This document shows positions 60,360 to 64,000 of a stretch of DNA of 64,000 nucleotides, in pieces. Source of the DNA: Acinetobacter baretiae. GTDB taxonomy: Bacteria > Pseudomonadota > Gammaproteobacteria > Pseudomonadales > Moraxellaceae. The notes below the pieces were generated by a model, which searched no databases, was not told the DNA's origin, and was given only the letters and a program-made list of their open reading frames with translations. The stretch covers positions 53,437 through 117,436 of the forward strand of contig NZ_VTDM01000005.1 of the NCBI RefSeq assembly GCF_015627105.1. The letters run 5' to 3'. The first letter of the stretch is position 1. Each line of letters begins with the position of its first letter. Both the position numbers and the translations under genes were made by a program.

Positions 60360-61511
60360 ATGCCGCCATCTTCACCAAATACACAATATAAGTTTTTACG
60401 TCAATCACCGCGTGATGGCTTAAGCACCGCAATGAAACCATCTGTGTGGCAACGTATTCACATTGACCCTTGGTTATTTTCATTTTTACTCATGAATGCA
60501 GGCCTCGGTTTATTTGTACTCTACAGCGCTTCAGCACAAGATGTCGGACTCGTAACTAAACAAGCGATGAGCTTTGGTATTGGCTTTGTTGCACTTATTA
60601 TTATTGCACAAATTCCACCTAAAATATTTCAGGCTTTTTCACCTTATCTTTACGTGTGTGCCGTACTTTCATTGGCAGCAGTCAAAATATTTGGTGAAAT
60701 TCGTATGGGGGCACAGCGTTGGTTAGATATTCCCGGTGTAGGAAGTGTCCAACCTAGTGAATTCATGAAAATTGGAATGCCAATGATGGCCGCTTGGTTT
60801 TTAACTCGCTACCCTCTCCCACCAAACTTTAAAAATGTGTGCATTACCTTAGTCTTGATTTTTATTCCTTTTATTTTAATTGCAGAACAACCTGACCTTG
60901 GCACATCACTTTTAGTTCTCGGCAGTGGTATTTTTGTTTTGTTTTTAAGTGGCTTGTCTTGGAAACTTATCGCAGCTGCATGTGCTGCCGCAGGTGTTAT
61001 TATTCCTGTTGCATGGGAATTTTTACTTCACGACTACCAAAGACAACGCGTTATGACTTTGTTAAACCCAGAGGCAGATGCTCTTGGTACAGGCTGGAAT
61101 ATCATACAATCTAAAACGGCAATTGGATCTGGTGGATTTTCAGGAAAAGGCTTTTTAAATGGTACACAATCACATCTTCATTTCTTGCCTGAGGGGCATA
61201 CTGATTTTGTGATCGCAGCCTATTCAGAAGAGTTTGGTTTAATCGGTGTCTGTATACTCATTTTCTTATACTTTGCAATTATTTGTCGCACATTTCAAAT
61301 TGGGATGCAATCTTTTCATAACTATGGTCGTTTAGTTGCAAGTGCATACGGCTTAGCATTTTTTGTTTATGTTTTTGTTAATGCAGGAATGGTCAGCGGT
61401 ATTTTACCTGTTGTAGGTGTTCCACTTCCCTTTATGAGTTATGGTGGAACCGCTATTATTACCTTAATGACCACCTTCGGCATTGTTATGTCTATACACA
61501 CACATCGCTAA
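60360..61511 (+). CDS. rodA: Peptidoglycan glycosyltransferase / rod-shape protein RodA
   Basis: A 383-residue SEDS-family polymerase for cell elongation, with about ten membrane helices. The family motifs include PSEFMK, the EQPDLGTSLL segment with the catalytic Asp and the C-terminal PLPFMSYGG. No ribosome site precedes the ATG at 60360: a TGTAAT-type -10 sits only 4 bp upstream, with TTGTCT 17 bp before it, which suggests a leaderless transcript. An in-frame ATG at 60432 is the alternative start. mltB follows 11 bp later. Confidence 0.95.
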   Translation: MPPSSPNTQYKFLRQSPRDGLSTAMKPSVWQRIHIDPWLFSFLLMNAGLGLFVLYSASAQDVGLVTKQAMSFGIGFVALIIIAQIPPKIFQAFSPYLYVCAVLSLAAVKIFGEIRMGAQRWLDIPGVGSVQPSEFMKIGMPMMAAWFLTRYPLPPNFKNVCITLVLIFIPFILIAEQPDLGTSLLVLGSGIFVLFLSGLSWKLIAAACAAAGVIIPVAWEFLLHDYQRQRVMTLLNPEADALGTGWNIIQSKTAIGSGGFSGKGFLNGTQSHLHFLPEGHTDFVIAAYSEEFGLIGVCILIFLYFAIICRTFQIGMQSFHNYGRLVASAYGLAFFVYVFVNAGMVSGILPVVGVPLPFMSYGGTAIITLMTTFGIVMSIHTHR

Positions 61512-61522
61512 TTGGATTACAG

Positions 61523-62530
61523 ATGACTTCCACCTTTATTCAAAAGTTTTTTAAGCACATTACGTTATGCACAATGGCTTTATGTATAAGCACTGTAGGC
61601 CATGCCAATGATTTTGCCAACGACCCAAATTACAACGATTTTAAATACCAGACCATGCAAAAGTATGGGCTAAGTAGTGAACAAATAGACCAAGCTATGT
61701 TGGGTGCTCAAAACCGCCCTAATATTTTAAAAATCATGGAAAAACCCGGTGAAAGTAAGCCTTGGTATCAATACCAAAGTATGTTTTTGGTAGATAGTAC
61801 CATTCAGCGTGGTGTACGTTTTGAAGACCAATATGCAGATGCCCTCAATCGTGCAGAACAACAGTTTGGAGTACCTAAGGCCATTATATTAGGCATACTC
61901 GGTGTTGAAACAGGCTTTGGGCAAAACAAAGGCAGCATAGTCACTCGTGATGCACTAGCAACGCTCGCCTTTGGTTATCCTCGACGCAGTGATTACTTTA
62001 AAGATGAATTGGCAGCATTGATTGCATGGTGCTATAAAGAAGGCTATCCAACAGGAAGTATTGTCGGATCTTATGCTGGTGCAATTGGGTTTCCACAATT
62101 TATGCCAAGCAATATTTCAAAATATGGCATTGACTATGATCATAGTGGCCACATTGATTTACGCAATTCAGCACCAGATGCAATTGCGTCTATTGCCAAT
62201 TACTTATCAGCACACGGTTGGCAATCTAATCAACCCATTGCAGTTGCAGCACAGTACACAGGCTCGACACCTGAAGCTGTCATTAGTAAAGATGTCAATA
62301 TACCTGTACCATACGGCGTATTAAAACAACAAGGCGTGGTCGTACTCAACCCAAACATGACTATAGATCCTTTAGAGCTTGTGTCATTGATTCAACTACA
62401 AAGTGAATCTGGCCCGATTTACTATCTTACATTTCATAATTTTAAAGTGATTACGACCTATAACCGCAGTCGTATGTATGCAACTGCCGTTTGGCAACTC
62501 GGTACGACCGTAGATTCAAGAATTCGTTAA
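61523..62530 (+). CDS. mltB: Lytic murein transglycosylase B-type
   Basis: A 335-residue exported lytic transglycosylase that cleaves peptidoglycan glycan strands. The catalytic Glu is E129 in GVETGFGQ; GFPQFMPS and DLRNSAPDAIASIANYL are family motifs. The leader ends near GHANDF and lacks a lipobox, so it is probably soluble periplasmic (SltB1-like) rather than a lipoprotein. Co-transcribed with rodA. Confidence 0.95.
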   Translation: MTSTFIQKFFKHITLCTMALCISTVGHANDFANDPNYNDFKYQTMQKYGLSSEQIDQAMLGAQNRPNILKIMEKPGESKPWYQYQSMFLVDSTIQRGVRFEDQYADALNRAEQQFGVPKAIILGILGVETGFGQNKGSIVTRDALATLAFGYPRRSDYFKDELAALIAWCYKEGYPTGSIVGSYAGAIGFPQFMPSNISKYGIDYDHSGHIDLRNSAPDAIASIANYLSAHGWQSNQPIAVAAQYTGSTPEAVISKDVNIPVPYGVLKQQGVVVLNPNMTIDPLELVSLIQLQSESGPIYYLTFHNFKVITTYNRSRMYATAVWQLGTTVDSRIR

Positions 62531-62640
62531 ATTTTACTATTTGTTACAAATTTGGTTATAAATTAACCTAAAAATTCACAAAGCTTAGCCTTTTTGTAAC
62601 TCATTCAGGCCAATTCCTAGACATCTTTACTCTTAGGCTA

Positions 62641-62666
62641 ATATCATTGCCCAACATCAATGATAT
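62641..62666. other. Hairpin in the mltB-rlpA gap
   Basis: Perfect ATATCATTG/CAATGATAT arms around CCCAACAT. Function unknown; could end transcription or bind a regulator. Confidence 0.4.
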
Positions 62667-62673
62667 TCACTCT

Positions 62674-62700
62674 TGTCTGCATTCAGACATGTTTGTTTTT
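62674..62700 (+). terminator. Terminator of the rodA-mltB transcript
   Basis: TGTCTG/CAGACA hairpin with a CATT loop followed by TGTTTGTTTTTG. It suggests that rlpA, 60 bp downstream, has its own promoter. Confidence 0.5.
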
Positions 62701-62758
62701 GCTCCCAGTTAGTCTTAGATTAAATTGAGTAAAGCAAGAGGTCTAGGAGATTCAATTC

Positions 62759-63373
62759 GTGCATTCACCTTTAAAATTCTTTATCGCAGTAAGTCTAGGT
62801 TTATCCTTTACACAAGTTAGTAATGCAGATTTAGTACAAAATTCATCCTCTTCTGTTTCAGACAACGATATTCCGAGCCTTGCGGCAAAAGTACTTAATC
62901 GTGATAACTATAATAACCAAAATCTACCTTCGCTTGAAAGTTTATCTATTTCACAGCGTTCTAATGACACAGTTCGTCGCCAAGCACTCAACTCCAAGGT
63001 AGAATTACCACAAGATGAACCTTCTGTCATCGATCGTTTAAATAGTGTTGCATCTAATACGGTAAGACGCTTCACTCAAACAGGTGTTGCATCTTGGTAT
63101 GGTCGCCAATTTCATGGCAGAAAAACAGCTAATGGCGACACTTTTGACATGAATGCACTGACAGCAGCGCATCGTAGCTTACCTCTAAACTGTTATATTC
63201 GTGTCACAAACAAAGATAATGGTAAAAGTGTGGTTGTGAAAGTCAATGACCGTGGCCCATTCCATGGCAACCGTGTTTTAGATCTATCTTATGGTGCAGC
63301 AAAAAAATTAGGAATAACCAACTCAGGTACAGCAAAAGTAAGTATTGAACGTGTTGAAAGCCCGAACTCTTAA
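62759..63373 (+). CDS. rlpA: Septal-ring lytic transglycosylase RlpA
   Basis: A 204-residue exported protein with the DPBB fold (about 108-200): VASWYGRQFHGRKTANGD...MTAAHRSLP-type core, NDRGPFHGNRVLDLS and the terminal IERV. It starts at a GTG at 62759 with TAGGAGA at 8-9 nt. The signal peptide ends near SNADL without a lipobox, and there is no SPOR domain, so it differs from E. coli RlpA and may be a soluble form. Position after rodA-mltB is classic. Confidence 0.93.
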   Translation: MHSPLKFFIAVSLGLSFTQVSNADLVQNSSSSVSDNDIPSLAAKVLNRDNYNNQNLPSLESLSISQRSNDTVRRQALNSKVELPQDEPSVIDRLNSVASNTVRRFTQTGVASWYGRQFHGRKTANGDTFDMNALTAAHRSLPLNCYIRVTNKDNGKSVVVKVNDRGPFHGNRVLDLSYGAAKKLGITNSGTAKVSIERVESPNS

Positions 63374-63394
63374 CTAATTTGAATATCATTGATG

Positions 63395-63423
63395 AGCAGC
63401 CAATTTAATTGGCTGCTTTTTTA
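63395..63423 (+). terminator. rlpA terminator
   Basis: Perfect AGCAGCCAATT/AATTGGCTGCT stem, followed by T-run, 22 bp after the stop. Confidence 0.93.
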
Positions 63424-63801
63424 TATCTATCGACAGACAATAAAATACAGATCTTTAGATTAAATTTGGGTCATGGATAAACCTAATCTTAAATAAAACA
63501 ATCTCTCCTATGAATAATTCATGACCAAATTTTAGATAAACATAATTTGATTTAATCTATTGGTTTATTTCTCTTAGCGTACATGTTGATGAATATGTAT
63601 TGAGATCTCATAGATAAATATACAAAGCATAAAATCTCTTTCAAAACATTGATTCTATGAACGGTATGACCTTATTAATAACAGCGTTCGATGTGACAGT
63701 ATCAACTTTTCACACATGCCATACTCTTCTTATTCGTATAAAATTATTGTATTTTAATCTTTTTTATAAAAACTCTTAACCACTACAGCTCGTTAAGCAT
63801 T
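63424..63801. other. Non-coding stretch after rlpA
   Basis: About 380 bp of A+T-rich sequence with no credible gene. It contains an inverted repeat (63462-63475 with 63530-63542, AAATTTGGGTCATG and CATGACCAAATTT) and leads into the octamer array. Confidence 0.55.
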
Positions 63802-64000
63802 TTTAGATGTTTAGATGTTTAGATGTTTAGATGTTTAGATGTTTAGATGTTTAGATGTTTAGATGTTTAGATGTTTAGATGTTTAGATGTTTAGATGTTT
63901 AGATGTTTAGATGTTTAGATGTTTAGATGTTTAGATGTTTAGATGTTTAGATGTTTAGATGTTTAGATGTTTAGATGTTTAGATGTTTAGATGTTTAGAT
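63802..64000. repeat. Pure tandem array of an 8-bp unit (TTTAGATG), at least 24 copies
   Basis: TTTAGATG repeats without interruption from 63802 to the last base of the window (24 full units plus 7 bases), so the true length is unknown. Each 24-nt turn of any frame contains TAG, so it cannot be coding. Intergenic, beyond rlpA. Confidence 0.97.

Noticed and set aside
63802..64000. CRISPR array or coding repeat
   Set aside because: No spacers; stop codons recur in every frame.

Overview
The window is an A+T-rich stretch of gammaproteobacterial chromosome. Gene content and order point to Moraxellaceae, most likely Acinetobacter. Pointers are the efp/epmB pair, a very long AmpG, pyrB with a dead dihydroorotase partner, the alaS-lysC-csrA run, a Vfr-type CRP divergent from an OsmC protein, Mqo, and a rodA-mltB-rlpA cell-wall run. 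No phage, complete insertion sequence, plasmid gene or CRISPR array is visible. Almost everything is housekeeping; the unusual material lies between genes and in a few odd proteins.

Layout. 0-6 kb: start of a probable VIT1/CCC1 metal transporter, efp and its modifier epmB, then a PilZ-like protein and a degenerate REC/GGDEF/EAL (FimX-like) protein, then rpmE. 6-16 kb: gloA, ampG with a beta-rich insert, a Lon-family protease, a Sel1 lipoprotein, a DjlA-like co-chaperone, pyrC' and pyrB. 16-23 kb: rlmL, two unrecognised membrane-anchored proteins in a very A+T-rich stretch, a pure array of 28 heptamers, and clpB with two sigma-32-like promoters. 23-31 kb: a Fur-box-controlled TonB receptor, an M23 peptidase, an OsmC protein, vfr, an M48 lipoprotein, a 102-bp MITE-like element and mqo. 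31-36 kb: a likely magnesium-stress operon (outer-membrane-like protein, MgtA-type ATPase, MgtC) behind a ~275-nt structured leader.

36-46 kb: purA and hisZ, an Lrp regulator divergent from azlCD, a GapA-family dehydrogenase, alaS, lysC, csrA. 46-54 kb: rnhB with a small lipoprotein, cytochrome b561, an adenine deaminase and purine permease separated by a terminator hairpin, prmC/prfA, glyA. 54-64 kb: an ExoX-like nuclease, a Sel1 protein with an internal Asn/Ser/Gln repeat region, a DUF2256 protein, tRNA-Arg(CCG), a coupled ABC exporter-queF operon, rodA-mltB-rlpA, and a second pure array (8-bp unit, at least 24 copies) running off the window end.

Functional units: translation and its quality (EF-P/EpmB, L31, RF1/PrmC, AlaS, RlmL, QueF, tRNA-Arg); cell wall synthesis and recycling (AmpG, RodA, MltB, RlpA, M23); c-di-GMP/cAMP signalling likely tied to type IV pili (PilZ, FimX-like, Vfr); metal and purine acquisition; protein quality control (ClpB, Lon-like, DjlA, M48). 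Functions were assigned by reading motifs and recalled family features, without database searches.
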